64,000 bases of DNA from Streptomyces bikiniensis (GCA_000716465.1 JNWL01000003.1:1-64000), one strand, 5' to 3'. Numbered from the stretch's first letter, positions 38,172-47,916 are shown. A program made the numbers and translations. The notes: generated from the letters alone by a model not told the origin.

Positions 38172-39299
38172 TCAGCGCGTCCCGACCGCCGCGCGCACGG
38201 CCCGCCGTGCCATGGCGCAGTCGTCGTGCAGCCGCCTCAGGAGCAGCCGCTGTTCCTCCCCGGGAGCGAGCGCTCCCGAGGGGACCGGCACGGAACCGGC
38301 CGGCGGAGCCTCCTTCATGGTGCGCTGCACCGCCGTCTCGTAGGTGCGGATCTCCCGCGTCAGCACGATCATCAGGTTCACCAGGAAGGCGTCCCGGGAG
38401 GCCGGGCCCGCCTGCTGGGCGAGCTGGCTGATCTGGCGCCGGGCCAGCGGCGCGTCACCGAGCACCGCCCACAGCGTCGCCAGGTCGTAGCCGGGCAGGT
38501 ACCAGCCCGCGTGCTCCCAGTCGACCAGGACCGGACCGGCGGGAGAGAGCAGGACGTTGGACAGCAGCGCGTCGCCGTGGCAGAACTGGCCCATGCCCTG
38601 GCGGCCGCCCGCGTGCGCCAGACCGTGCAGCAGCTTCTGCAGGTCGTCCCGGTCCCGGTCGGTGAAGAGCCCGAGCTCGTGGTACCGGGAGATCCGGGCC
38701 CCGTAGTCCAGCGGGGCGTCGAACGTCCCGGCCGGCGGCCGCCAGGCGTTGAGCCGGGCGATCGCGCCGAGCGCGGCCCGCACGTCGGCGCGCGGCGGGG
38801 CCTCGACGGGGTGGCGCGAGAGCGCCGCGGCCCGTCCCGGCATCCGCTCGATCACCAGCGTGCAGTTCTCCGGATCCGCCGCGATCAGCCGGGGCGCCCG
38901 CACCGGCGGGCGGTGCCGGACGAAGGCGCGGTAGGAAGCTATCTCGTGCCGGAACCGCTCGACCCAGGCCGGCGAGTGGTCCAGTAAACACTTCGCGACC
39001 GCCGTGGTCCGTCCGGTCGTCCCGACGATCAGTACGGAACGACCGCTGCGCCGCAGTACCTGCACCGGCTTGAACTCCGGACAGATGCGGTGGACCGAGG
39101 CGATCGCCATCTTCAGCTGCGCGCCCTGGGGGCCGGACAGATCGATTCTTCCGCTCACCGGCTGGGTACCGGTGCCGCCCGCCCAGCGCCGCGGCCGGAC
39201 GGCCTGGGGCGCGGGGGCGAGGTACGGTCCGGCGCCGGCGGGGACGACGCGGTGCTGCGGCCGGGGCGGGGCGGACACGGAGGACGATGCTGTGTACAT
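38172..39299 (-). CDS. aminoglycoside phosphotransferase (APH) family protein
   Basis: The product is 375 aa. The kinase-like fold runs from about residue 75: [21 protein letters not shown] (nucleotide Lys), the catalytic loop [15 protein letters not shown], and the Mg-binding [18 protein letters not shown]. The N-terminal 60 residues are a low-complexity Pro/Ala region. The substrate is unknown; antibiotic resistance is not implied. It is divergent from nsdA across 233 bp with two inverted repeats. Confidence 0.85.
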   Translation of the reverse strand: MYTASSSVSAPPRPQHRVVPAGAGPYLAPAPQAVRPRRWAGGTGTQPVSGRIDLSGPQGAQLKMAIASVHRICPEFKPVQVLRRSGRSVLIVGTTGRTTAVAKCLLDHSPAWVERFRHEIASYRAFVRHRPPVRAPRLIAADPENCTLVIERMPGRAAALSRHPVEAPPRADVRAALGAIARLNAWRPPAGTFDAPLDYGARISRYHELGLFTDRDRDDLQKLLHGLAHAGGRQGMGQFCHGDALLSNVLLSPAGPVLVDWEHAGWYLPGYDLATLWAVLGDAPLARRQISQLAQQAGPASRDAFLVNLMIVLTREIRTYETAVQRTMKEAPPAGSVPVPSGALAPGEEQRLLLRRLHDDCAMARRAVRAAVGTR

Positions 39300-39450
39300 G
39301 GAGGTGACAGATCCCTTCGTGTGCCGACGAGTTGCGTGCGTCGCCCCGCCCGCCCCCGGTCCGCACCCTGGGGAATGAGGGCCGGTCGACGGGGCGGGGT
39401 GGCGCGTTCCTACCTGACACCCGGGCGCGGGTGGCGGAACATCGGGCGCA

Positions 39451-39504
39451 CCCTGGCGAACCCTGGCGAATAGTCGCCAGCCCTATGACAGGGGGTTACT
39501 GTCA
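39451..39504 (+). promoter_or_regulatory. repeat cluster upstream of nsdA
   Basis: CCCTGGCGAA occurs twice in tandem (39451-39470). The second copy is half of the inverted repeat CTGGCGA-ATAG-TCGCCAG (39463-39480). A second inverted repeat, TGACAG-(7 nt)-CTGTCA, lies at 39486-39504. Both are within 82 nt of the nsdA start and are likely regulator binding sites or part of the promoter. Confidence 0.55.
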
Positions 39505-39532
39505 ACTCAGCCGAGAACCTGGGGGCTTAGAC

Positions 39533-41026
39533 GTGACCGGAGAAACCAACACCCGCCTGGCAGACCTGTTCGGCCTGGCCGGCTGGTCCAAGGGCGAACT
39601 CGCGAGGCTCGTCAACCGGCAGGCGGCGGCCATGGGCCACCCCCAGCTGGCGACCGACACCTCGCGGGTGCGGCGGTGGATCGACCGGGGCGAGACCCCG
39701 CGCGATCCCGTCCCCCGGGTGCTGGCAGCACTGTTCACCGAGCGACTCGGCCGTGTCGTGACCATCGAGGACCTCGGGTTCGTACGACACGGGCGTGCAG
39801 GGAAACGGCAGGACGTCGGCAAGACGGAGAACCCTGACCAACTGCCCTGGCCACCCGATCGTACGGCGGCGGTCCTCACCGAATTCACGGGAATGGACCT
39901 CATGCTCAACCGACGCGGCCTGGTGGGCGCGGGTGCCGCGCTCGCCGCCGGCTCCGTACTCAGCAACGCCATGCACGACTGGCTGCAGACCGACCCCGCC
40001 CGCCCGGGCGCCGTTCCGCGTGCCACCGATCCCCTCCACGCCGACCCCGCCGGGTTCGACCGCTACGAGGCCGCCCCCATCGGGTCGGAGGAGATCGAGG
40101 CCCTGGAGCACTCGGTGCAGGTCTTCCGCGCCTGGGACGCCTCCCGGGGCGGCGGTCTCCAGCGCAAGGCCGTGGTGGGCCAGCTCAACGAGGTGGGCGG
40201 CATGCTCGCCTACCGCCACGCCGACCACCTCCAGCGGCGCCTGTGGGGCGTCGCCGCCAACCTGGCCGTCCTCGCGGGCTGGATGTCCCACGACGTCGGC
40301 CTCGAACCCACGGCGCAGAAGTACTTCGTCATCGCCGCCCACGCGGCCCGCGAGAGCGGCGACCGGCCCCGGGCTGGCGAGGCGCTGTCCCGCGCCGCCC
40401 GCCAGATGGTGCACCTGGGCCGGCCCGACGACGCCCTCGACCTGATGAAGCTCGCCAACACGGGCTCGGGCGACCGGCTGCTGCCCAGGACCCGGGCCAT
40501 GTTCCACACCATCGAGGCCTGGGCGCAGGCGTCGATGGGCCGGGGGCAGGCCATGCGCCGCACCCTCGGCGAGGCCGAGGACCTGTTCGTGTCGGACCGG
40601 CGCGACGAGGCGACGCCGGACTGGATGCAGAACTTCGACGAGGCCGACATGCACGGCATGGAGGCCCTCGCCTACCGCACCCTCGCCGAGCACGACCCGG
40701 CCGCCGCGATCCCCGCGCAGCGCCACGCCAAGCTGGCGCTCGAACTGCGGAGCAAGGGGCACGAGCGGTCGAAGCTCTTCGACCACATCTCCCTCGCCTC
40801 GGCCTGCTTCATCGCCGACGACCCGGAGCAGGCCGACCGGTACGCCCGGCTCGCCCTCACGTCCATGGGGGAGACCTCGTCCCACCGGACCTGGGACCGG
40901 CTGCGGGAGATGTACCGGCTCACCGGCCAGTACGCCGACTACGCCAGGACCGACCTCCTGCGCGAGGAGATCCAGCTGGCCCTGACCCAGTCGCCCGTCA
41001 ACCACCCCAGGCCCGGACAGGCCTGA
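39533..41026 (+). CDS. nsdA: NsdA-like negative regulator of differentiation and antibiotic production
   Basis: The product is 497 aa. The N-terminus NTRLADLFGLAGWSKGELAR with VRRWIDRGETPRDPVPRVLA is an XRE-like HTH region. Residues 180-490 form TPR-like helices (LGRPDDALDLMKLANTGSG and YARLALTSMGETSSHRTWDR). This matches the NsdA family of Streptomyces, whose loss in S. coelicolor raises sporulation and actinorhodin. GTG 39533 follows a GGGGG RBS. It is divergent from the APH gene, with inverted repeats in the promoter. Assigned from recalled family sequence rather than a search. Confidence 0.85.
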   Translation: MTGETNTRLADLFGLAGWSKGELARLVNRQAAAMGHPQLATDTSRVRRWIDRGETPRDPVPRVLAALFTERLGRVVTIEDLGFVRHGRAGKRQDVGKTENPDQLPWPPDRTAAVLTEFTGMDLMLNRRGLVGAGAALAAGSVLSNAMHDWLQTDPARPGAVPRATDPLHADPAGFDRYEAAPIGSEEIEALEHSVQVFRAWDASRGGGLQRKAVVGQLNEVGGMLAYRHADHLQRRLWGVAANLAVLAGWMSHDVGLEPTAQKYFVIAAHAARESGDRPRAGEALSRAARQMVHLGRPDDALDLMKLANTGSGDRLLPRTRAMFHTIEAWAQASMGRGQAMRRTLGEAEDLFVSDRRDEATPDWMQNFDEADMHGMEALAYRTLAEHDPAAAIPAQRHAKLALELRSKGHERSKLFDHISLASACFIADDPEQADRYARLALTSMGETSSHRTWDRLREMYRLTGQYADYARTDLLREEIQLALTQSPVNHPRPGQA

Positions 41027-41052
41027 TCCCCGGCCCCTCCGGGGGCCGGGGA
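41027..41052. terminator. terminator between nsdA and phosphatase gene
   Basis: TCCCCGGCCCC-TCCG-GGGGCCGGGGA is an 11-bp perfect stem with a tetraloop, starting directly after the nsdA stop and 26 nt from the end of the convergent phosphatase gene. Confidence 0.85.
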
Positions 41053-41078
41053 CCGGGACCGCCGTTCACGGGTCCGGC

Positions 41079-42554
41079 TCAGTGGCCGACCCGCACCACC
41101 ATCACGCAGGCGTCGTCCTCGCGCGACTCCTCGCCGAACTCCTCGACCACCGTCCGCACGCCCTCCCGCGCGTCCCGCGCCCCGGCGAGCCGGGGGCCGA
41201 GGGCGAGCAGCCGCCGTGCGCCCGTGTCGTCGTCCGTACCGCTGCCCCGGGTCAGCCCGTCGGTGTGCAGGACGAGCAGGTCGCCCGGGAGCAGCCGGGT
41301 CTCGGCCTCCTCGTACGCGGCGCCGGCCGTCGCCCCGAGGAGGACGCCCTCGGGCCGCCGGAGGGCGCGCCCCGTCCCGTCGCGGAAGAGCAGCGGGGCG
41401 GGGTGGCCGGCCTGCGCCCAGGTCAGGGTCTGGGCGACGGGGTCGTACCGGCAGCACATGGCGCTGCCGAGCGCGGGCTGCACGGAGGTCTCCAGGAGCT
41501 GGTTCAGGTGGCCCATCAGGGCGGCGGGCCGGATCCCGGCGACGGCCATGCCGCGCAGCGCGCCGAGGAGCATCGCCATCGAGGAGGTCGCGGCGACCCC
41601 GTGGCCGGTCAGGTCGCCGACGGTCAGCAGGGCGTCCCCGCCCGGCAGCGCGAGCGCGTCGTACCAGTCGCCGCCGATCAGTCCTGTGCTGGCGGCCGGG
41701 AGGTAGTGCGCGGCCACGTCGAGCGGGGCCGGCCCGTCGTGGGCGAAGTGCAGCGAGCCGCGCCAGGGCGGCAGGACGGCCTCCTGGAGTTCGACGGCGA
41801 CCCGGCGCTCGGTGCGCTCGACGTCCCGGCTGCGCTCCAGGCCCGCCCGGCTCTCCCTGACCGCCCGCTCGCTGCGCCGCAGTTCGCTGACGTCGCGCAG
41901 GACGGCCCACATGGAGGCGGTGCAGCCGTCGGAGTCGAGGACGGGTTCGCCCGTCATGTGGACGGTGCGCACCCGGCCGTCGGTCCGTACGATCCGGAAC
42001 TCGCCGTCGATCGGCTTCCCGTCGATCAGGCAGTCCGTCACCATCCCCTGGAGGAGGGGCTGGTCCTCGGCGAAGACCATCGTGGGCATCTCGTCGAGCG
42101 ACATCGGGCCGTTCTCCCGGGTGCGCCCGAACATCCGGTACAGCTCCTCGGACCAGCTGACCTCGTCGGTGAGCAGGTTCCACTCGGCGCTGCCGACCCG
42201 GGAGAGGAGCGCGCCGGTGCGCGCCGGTGCGGGCAGGCCGTACGCGGCGCCGGGATCGGTCGCGAAGTCCGCGTCCTGGACGGCCTCTCCGCCGGTCTCC
42301 GTCCCCGGCGGCACCTCCACCGGCACGCCCGCGCGCAACTGCCCCAGCTGGGCGCCGAGGTCGTCGAGCTGGTGCACGGCGAGGTCGCACAGGGCGCGCT
42401 GCCACCGCTGCCGCGGGTCGTCCTCGTCCGCCGCGGCGTCCCGGCGGACGGCGTCGACCTCGCCGCGCAGGCGGCGGGTCTGCGAGATCAGCGCGTCCAC
42501 CGCGCCCGGCTCCGGCGGCTGGGCGGGACGGTCCGCGAACAGAGGGGACGGCAT
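41079..42554 (-). CDS. PAS domain-containing PP2C (SpoIIE-type) phosphatase
   Basis: The product is 491 aa. The N-terminal helical region (about 15-75, LISQTRRLRGEVDAVRR) is followed by a PAS fold (about 115-220; WNLLTDEVSWSEELYRMFGR, EFRIVRTDGRVRTVHMTGEP, SMWAVLRDVSELRR), a coiled-coil, and a PP2C domain (about 245-490) with GGDWYDALALPGGDALLTVG, GDLTGHGVAATSSMAMLLGA and REDDACVMVV holding the metal-binding Asp residues. Such proteins dephosphorylate anti-anti-sigma factors. GGAG lies before ATG 42554. No partner anti-sigma gene is nearby. Confidence 0.92.
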   Translation of the reverse strand: MPSPLFADRPAQPPEPGAVDALISQTRRLRGEVDAVRRDAAADEDDPRQRWQRALCDLAVHQLDDLGAQLGQLRAGVPVEVPPGTETGGEAVQDADFATDPGAAYGLPAPARTGALLSRVGSAEWNLLTDEVSWSEELYRMFGRTRENGPMSLDEMPTMVFAEDQPLLQGMVTDCLIDGKPIDGEFRIVRTDGRVRTVHMTGEPVLDSDGCTASMWAVLRDVSELRRSERAVRESRAGLERSRDVERTERRVAVELQEAVLPPWRGSLHFAHDGPAPLDVAAHYLPAASTGLIGGDWYDALALPGGDALLTVGDLTGHGVAATSSMAMLLGALRGMAVAGIRPAALMGHLNQLLETSVQPALGSAMCCRYDPVAQTLTWAQAGHPAPLLFRDGTGRALRRPEGVLLGATAGAAYEEAETRLLPGDLLVLHTDGLTRGSGTDDDTGARRLLALGPRLAGARDAREGVRTVVEEFGEESREDDACVMVVRVGH

Positions 42555-42910
42555 GTCGTACTCCGATACAGGCGCGGCGCGGCCACAGGTCAAGAAGGGG
42601 CCCGTGTACGACTGTTGCACAGCCCGGGACGGCCCGTAAGAGGTTTGGCAACACTCGATCCGGTGGTGCTCCTGACATATGCCAAGGGCCCGGTGTCCGT
42701 CCCTCGGGGAGGGGCGGACACCGGTGGAAGGCGGAGGACGGGCCGCGGAGACGGCCGGGCGGGGCCGTGGGCGGGGGAGGGGTGCGGACGAGAGTTCGGC
42801 GGGGGCGGAAACGTGTGCGAGGGGGGTGCGGGGGGAGTGACGGGCACGGTCCCCGCTCTTCGGCTCCCCCCGGGCGAACACCGCTGCCGGGCGATCCGGA
42901 TGATGACCCC
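42555..42910. other. 356-bp divergent intergenic region with hairpin
   Basis: It separates the phosphatase gene from the NlpC/P60 gene. An imperfect 14-bp inverted repeat at 42691-42723 (CGGTGTCCGTCCCT with AGGGGCGGACACCG, one mismatch, 5-nt loop) lies centrally. Positions 42640-42690 are AT-richer and may hold the phosphatase promoter. No coding frame is supported. Confidence 0.5.
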
Positions 42911-44682
42911 ATGACCCGTACTTCCCACAGCGGCGGCACCTCCCGGCGCACCCTGCTCACCGCGCTGACCGCCACCGCGGCCGCCCCCCTCGTCCCGCTG
43001 GCCGCTTCCCCGGCCCGCGCCGCGCAGCCGGCCGCCCCCGCCGCCCCGGCGGGCGCCGCCCTCCCGACCGGCCTCGGCGGTCCCCGCTCCTCCGTGACCG
43101 TCGCCCCCCTCGGCGCCGACTGGTTCGCCTCCACGGCCCTCGGCGCGCTCGACACCGCCGTACTGCCCGGCACCCCGGCCCGCACCGAGGTCACCTCCGG
43201 CGGCAGACGCGTCGCGCTCCTGACGCACGGCGCCCGCACGGTGCTCCTCCCCGGCCCCGAGCGCACCTTCACCGAGGACAAGCGGCCCTTCGCCGACGAC
43301 TTCCAACGCACCCTGCCGGACCCGGCGCTCCCCGAGGCCGACCGCGTGTACTGGGGCACCGCGCCCGGCGGTGGCGGCTGGACCACCCTGGGCGGCCCGG
43401 CCGGCGACTATTCGGTGACCCCCGGCGCCGGCGTCATCAAGCTGACCACGGACTACGCGAGCCGCCACGCCAGCGTCCGCGACGGCGAGATCACCGACGT
43501 CGACGTGCGCGCGACGGCCTCCTTCGACAAGGTCCCCACCGGCCAGGCGTGTTCGTACGCCCTGTCCTTCGGCTACCAGGACACGCACAACGGCTACCGG
43601 GCCCGGCTGTCGTTCACGACCTCGGGCGCGGTCGAGCTCCGCGTCGAGAAGGAGGTCGCCGACGCCGTCACGCAGCTGGCACCGGCCGTCCCCTGGCCAC
43701 CGGGGTCGCCGCCGGCACCGCATGGACCGTACGGGTCCGCCGCGAGGGCACCGCCATCAGGGCCAAGGCCTGGCGCACGGCCGCCGCCGAGCCCGCCGCC
43801 TGGACCGTCGAGACGGACGACGCCACCTTCGGCAAGGGGCGGGTGGGGCTGCGCGCCCTCGCCAACGACGGCTGCACCAACCTGCCGGTCAAGCTGACCG
43901 TGAGCCGCTTCGAGGTGACCGCCGCGACCTGGGAGGCCCCGCCGACCGTCACCCACACCGACTGGGTACGCGTCCTGGACCACCCGTTCGACGGCACCTG
44001 GACGCCGGAGCTGGAGGCCCGCGTCCGGTCCTGGGCCGGTTCCACCGCGCCCGACGTGCTCGCCTGCGCGGCGATGTTCCTGCCGGGCGGCCCGGCCGTG
44101 ACCGCGGGGACCGGCCCGGCGGCCGGCCGGCAGGTCCTCGGCCGGGCCGGCTACGGCCACCTCGACCCGCGGGGCAACCGCTACGAGGGCGCCGACTTCC
44201 ACGAGTACATGAACCTCGGCTGGACCTTCCCGGACGGCACGTACACCGGGCCGTCGAACAAGCAGACCGGAAACCTGGACTGCTCCGGCTACACCCGGAT
44301 GGTCCTCGGCCACCACCACGGCGTCCCCCTGGCGGCCGGGGCGGACACCTCCGGGACCCGGCTGCCCCGCAAGTCCCGCGACATGGCGGAGCACGCGCCG
44401 GGCGTCCGCGTCGACCGGACGGCGGGCGGCGCCCCGCCGGCCGCGGCCCAGCTCCAGCCGGGCGACCTGGTCCTCTTCAACGCCGACTCGGGCGACGACG
44501 GCCAGAGCGCCACGGTCGACCACGTCGGCATCTACCTGGGCAGGGACACGAACGGGAAGCGCCGCTTCCTCTCCAGCCGCAAGACCTGCAACGGGCCGAC
44601 CATGGCGGACCTCGGGGGAGCCTCCACCCTGGACGGCACGGGCACGTATGCGGTGAAGCTCCACACCGTGCACCGCGTCTGA
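42911..44682 (+). pseudogene. secreted NlpC/P60-family protein interrupted by a frameshift
   Basis: The first frame runs from ATG 42911 with a Tat signal (SRRTLLTALTATAAAPLVPL, then SPARA) and a beta-rich domain to about 43690. There its sense is lost, and the similarity continues in the next frame (PLATGVAAGTAWTVRVR) to 44682. Adding one C to the run GTCCCCTGG (C-run 43690-43693) would give one protein of about 590 aa. The C-terminus is an NlpC/P60 peptidase domain: LDCSGYTRMVLGHHHGVPLA (catalytic Cys), GDLVLF and DHVGIYLGRDTNGKRRF (catalytic His). Both halves keep normal Streptomyces codon bias, so the lesion is recent or a sequencing error. Confidence 0.8.
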
Positions 44683-44737
44683 CGTCCGGCACGAGGGCCC
44701 GGGTCCCCGCCCCGCGGCGGACTGAGAGGATGGGACG

Positions 44738-45286
44738 GTGCCCCCCTCACCGAGCTCGGCCCAGGACCCGGTACCGGCCCCGCGGCGACCGCTCCGCACC
44801 GAGCGGCTGCTGCTGCGGTCCGTCCGCGGCGGTGACCTCCCGGCCGTGACGCGGCTGTGGACCGATCCCGACGTACGACGCCACCTCGGCGGTCCGGTCA
44901 CCGGGTCCGTCATCCGCATCCGGCAGCGGCGGATCGTCGGGGCGCCCGGCTTCCACGCGGTGGTCCGCGCCGAGGACGGCGTCCTCCTCGGACTCGTCAC
45001 GGTGGAGGACGGCGGGCGGGACGGGGAGACGGAGGTCTCGTACCAGTTCCTGCCCGAGCACTGGGGACACGGTTACGCGCGCGAGGCGGTCGGCGCGGCC
45101 GTCGCGCGGGCCCTGGAGACCGCGCCGAGCGTGGTCGCGGTCACCCAGGAGGCCAACCACCGCTCCCGGCGGCTCCTGGAGTCCGTGGGCCTGGAGCACG
45201 CCGAGTCCTTCGTCGAGTGGGACGCCCACCAGGTGCTGTACCGGCGACGGGCCGGCCGCCGGAACCCCTGTACCGAGGAGCTCTGA
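44738..45286 (+). CDS. GNAT family N-acetyltransferase (RimJ/RimL-like)
   Basis: The product is 182 aa. Motifs: LRTERLLLRSVRGGDLPAVT, LWTDPDVRRHLGGP, EVSYQFLPEHWGHGYAREAV with the acetyl-CoA loop, and ANHRSRRLLESVGLEHAESF. GTG 44738 has GAGAGGA upstream. The PfkB kinase gene follows after 3 nt, so the pair is an operon. The acceptor is unknown; RimJ/RimL relatives acetylate protein N-termini or small amines. Confidence 0.88.
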   Translation: MPPSPSSAQDPVPAPRRPLRTERLLLRSVRGGDLPAVTRLWTDPDVRRHLGGPVTGSVIRIRQRRIVGAPGFHAVVRAEDGVLLGLVTVEDGGRDGETEVSYQFLPEHWGHGYAREAVGAAVARALETAPSVVAVTQEANHRSRRLLESVGLEHAESFVEWDAHQVLYRRRAGRRNPCTEEL

Positions 45287-45289
45287 TCC

Positions 45290-46204
45290 ATGTCCTTCCT
45301 GGTGATCGGCGAGTGCGTCGCCGACATCGTCCGCGCGCCCGGCGCCGCCGACCGCGTCCACCCCGGCGGCAGTCCCGCCAACGTCGCGTACGGACTGGCC
45401 CGCCTCGGCCGGGACGTCACCCTGCTCACCCAGCTCGCCGACGACTCCCACGGGCACCTGATCGGGGCTCACCTGAGGGACGCGGGCGTACGGGTGGAGG
45501 TCGGCGGCCTCCCGGAGCGCACCCCGTCGGCGGTCGTGGGCCTCGACGCGGAGGGCCGGGCGGCCTACGCCTTCGACATCGCCTGGACGCTGGAGGCGGG
45601 AGCGCTGCCCCCGGAGGCGCCCGGCCATGTGCACATCGGCTCGGTCGCGGCCGTCACCGACCCCGGCGCGGCGGCCGTCCTGGCCGGGGCCGAGCGGTTC
45701 CGCGACCGGGCCACGGTCAGCTACGACCCCAACGTACGGCCCGGACTGATGGGGGAGCACGGCCCGGCCGTCGCCCGGGTCGAACGCTGCGTCGCCCTCG
45801 CCGACCTGGTCAAGGCGAGCGACGAGGACCTGGCCTGGCTGTATCCGGGGGAGGAGCCGGAGGCCGTCGCCGTCCGCTGGCTGGATCTCGGCCCCGCGGT
45901 CGTCCTGGTCACCCGGGGCGCGGCCGGCTCCTCCGCCGTCACCCGGCACCACACGGTCGCCGCCGGGGCGCCCCGGGTCGACGTCGTCGACACCGTCGGC
46001 GCGGGCGATTCGTTCATGTCCGCCGTCCTGGACGCGCTGGCCGCGCGGGACCGGGCGGCCCTCGGCGCGCTCTCCGCCGGGGAGTTGGCCGGACTGCTCG
46101 CCCGGGCCGGGGCGGCGGCGGCCGTCACCGTCTCCCGGGCCGGGGCGCAGCCGCCCGACCGGGCCGAACTGGACGCGGCCCGCGCGGACCTGGCCGGGAC
46201 GTGA
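45290..46204 (+). CDS. PfkB family carbohydrate kinase (fructokinase-like)
   Basis: The product is 304 aa. It has the ribokinase-fold signatures VIGECVADIVRA, HPGGSPANVAYGLARLGRDV (PfkB signature 1), VSYDPNVRPGL, KASDEDLAWLYPG, and VDTVGAGDSFMSAVLDALAA (signature 2 with catalytic Asp). It phosphorylates a sugar or nucleoside; fructose is the best guess. It is 3 nt downstream of the GNAT gene and ends in a strong terminator. Confidence 0.9.
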   Translation: MSFLVIGECVADIVRAPGAADRVHPGGSPANVAYGLARLGRDVTLLTQLADDSHGHLIGAHLRDAGVRVEVGGLPERTPSAVVGLDAEGRAAYAFDIAWTLEAGALPPEAPGHVHIGSVAAVTDPGAAAVLAGAERFRDRATVSYDPNVRPGLMGEHGPAVARVERCVALADLVKASDEDLAWLYPGEEPEAVAVRWLDLGPAVVLVTRGAAGSSAVTRHHTVAAGAPRVDVVDTVGAGDSFMSAVLDALAARDRAALGALSAGELAGLLARAGAAAAVTVSRAGAQPPDRAELDAARADLAGT

Positions 46205-46207
46205 CAC

Positions 46208-46246
46208 GGCCGTGGCCCCCGGAGGAAACCTCCGGGGGCCACGGCC
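46208..46246. terminator. strong terminator after the PfkB gene
   Basis: A perfect 18-bp stem (46208-46225 with 46229-46246) and AAA loop start 3 nt after the stop. The DUF805 gene converges from the other side, so it may work in both directions. Confidence 0.9.
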
Positions 46247-46273
46247 GGGTGTGGTGCGTCGGCGCGGGGACCG

Positions 46274-46630
46274 TCAGTAGGCCGGGGCCAGCTTCGGGTT
46301 CGGGCCGTACGCGTTCTGCTGCTGCTCGCCCTCGAGGACGGTGAAGACCAGCAGGACGATGCCGCCGACGAACGGGACCAGGCCGATGAGGAGCCACCAG
46401 CCGGACCGGCCGGTGTCGTGGAGGCGGCGGACGGACAGGCCGAGGGACGGCAGGAAGACGCCCAGGGCGTAGACGGCGTACAGCAGCGGGTAGGTGCCGA
46501 GCAGCATGTCGACGGTGATGAGGATGATGCCCGCGATCACGTTGAACAGCTGGAACATCCAGAATTCCTTGCGGCGCGCCCGGCCGCTGAACACCGCGTA
46601 CTTCTTGAGAACGTCGAGGTACCAGTTCAC
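46274..46630 (-). CDS. DUF805 membrane protein
   Basis: The product is 118 aa. DUF805 hallmarks: WYLDVLKKYAVFSGRARRKE with FWMFQLFNVI, three to four membrane helices, and the conserved LSVRRLHDTGRSGWWLLIGL. The start is GTG 46630 with GGGGGACAAA upstream. Function is unknown; the family is common and often linked to envelope stress. It is a single gene. Confidence 0.92.
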   Translation of the reverse strand: MNWYLDVLKKYAVFSGRARRKEFWMFQLFNVIAGIILITVDMLLGTYPLLYAVYALGVFLPSLGLSVRRLHDTGRSGWWLLIGLVPFVGGIVLLVFTVLEGEQQQNAYGPNPKLAPAY

Positions 46631-46764
46631 TTTGTCCCCCCAAGGACTGGGTATGCGAGCGGGAGCCTGTCCCTGTGGAGCAAGCTTTACGCAGAACTTA
46701 TGTGGCCGAAACCATGTGGGTCAATTCGTTATCGTGCGGTTGCCGTTCACCCGCGGGGGACAGT

Positions 46765-46803
46765 GAACGGCGGCACCTCCTGGGAGTTGAGGTGCCGCCG
46801 TTC
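46765..46803 (-). terminator. terminator after the SPW-repeat gene
   Basis: A 15-bp perfect stem (GAACGGCGGCACCTC with GAGGTGCCGCCGTTC) around a 9-nt loop lies 40 nt after the stop of the minus-strand SPW gene and upstream of the DUF805 gene. Confidence 0.82.
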
Positions 46804-46842
46804 CGGATGAGGGTCAACGGGGGGACGAGGAGGGACTGGAGG

Positions 46843-47280
46843 TCATGTCCTCCTCTTGCTCATGAGCAGTCCGCCCGCGGTGAGGGCGAACAGGCAGACG
46901 CACGCGCCGGTGATGACGTTGCTGAGGATCATGCCCGCGTCGGGGCCCCGGGTGACCACCCACGGCGAGACGATCAGCCACGCGCCGAGCAGCAGGACGA
47001 CGAAGTTCAGGTCCTGCGACCGTTCCGGGACCATCGACATGCACAGGCCGAGGACCGCGATGCCGATGCCGACGACCAGGTTGCTGATGGCGAGTTCCGG
47101 ACGGGCCGCGGCGAAGTGGACCGTCCACGCCGAGATCGCGGCGTAGACGCCGGCGAGGATCACGAGTTCCTCGACCGCCGCCACACCTCGGGTCTGGAGC
47201 ATACGGGCGTATCGGTCCCGCATTTCCGGTGCGTCGGGGTGACCCGAGATATCACCGTGACGATGAGAGACGTCGGCCAT
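46843..47280 (-). CDS. SPW-repeat membrane protein
   Basis: The product is 145 aa. After a hydrophilic start (SHRHGDISGHPDAPEMRDRY) there are four helices. The SPW motif is seen in LLGAWLIVSPWVV and in degenerate form as AAISAWTVHF, as expected for the duplicated SPW family. AAGGAGG lies before ATG 47280. Function is unknown. The 270 bp upstream are AT-richer than average. Confidence 0.9.
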   Translation of the reverse strand: MADVSHRHGDISGHPDAPEMRDRYARMLQTRGVAAVEELVILAGVYAAISAWTVHFAAARPELAISNLVVGIGIAVLGLCMSMVPERSQDLNFVVLLLGAWLIVSPWVVTRGPDAGMILSNVITGACVCLFALTAGGLLMSKRRT

Positions 47281-47550
47281 GTGACTCGCCTCCTTCTGGC
47301 GTCTTGCGTGTCAGGCCGCACTTGCGGCGAATTGCGCCGCTGTTTCATTGTGCTCTTATCCAGCCTTTATGTGTAGTTCTGTCCCCTGGGGGATGTGCAC
47401 AGAATTCGGGGTCCCGATGTGCCGGATTCGACCAAAAGCGCCTCGGAGAAGGGCGTCGAAGAGGCTCCGGAGAAGCGGTCCGTCCGCCGGGGACCGGCGT
47501 AGCCTGGAAGGGAACTCGGGGAACCGACCTTTGAGCGCCGGGAGCGGAAG

Positions 47551-47916
47551 ATGACCGGCATCGTACGGAGAAGCTTCGATTCGGCGGACGAGACCCGTCC
47601 CTTCGAGGACGGCAAGGGCAGGCTCGACCTGCTGACCGACGTGCGCGGCCCGGTCGGGCGCGCCGTGTTCGAGCCGGGCTGGCAGTGGACCAAGCACGTC
47701 AAACCGATCGCGGGCACCGACAGCTGCCGGGCCGCGCACGTCGGGTACGTCGTCAGCGGCCGGATGAAGGTCGTCATGGACGACGGGGAGACCGAGGAGT
47801 TCGGGCCGGGCGACTTCATGCAGGTCGAGCCCGGCCACGACGCGTGGGTCCTCGACGACGAGCCGTGTGTGGTCCTCGACTGGGCGGGCTTCGGCGACTA
47901 CGCCAGACCCGCCTGA
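47551..47916 (+). CDS. cupin domain protein
   Basis: The product is 121 aa. The double-stranded beta-helix is indicated by WTKHVKPIAGTDSCRAAHVG with YVVSGRMKVVMDDGETEEFG and PGDFMQVEPGHDAWVLDDEP. Few of the usual cupin metal ligands remain (HVGY, Glu, His of PGHD), so metal binding is uncertain. RBS GGAG precedes the ATG. It is monocistronic. Confidence 0.85.
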   Translation: MTGIVRRSFDSADETRPFEDGKGRLDLLTDVRGPVGRAVFEPGWQWTKHVKPIAGTDSCRAAHVGYVVSGRMKVVMDDGETEEFGPGDFMQVEPGHDAWVLDDEPCVVLDWAGFGDYARPA

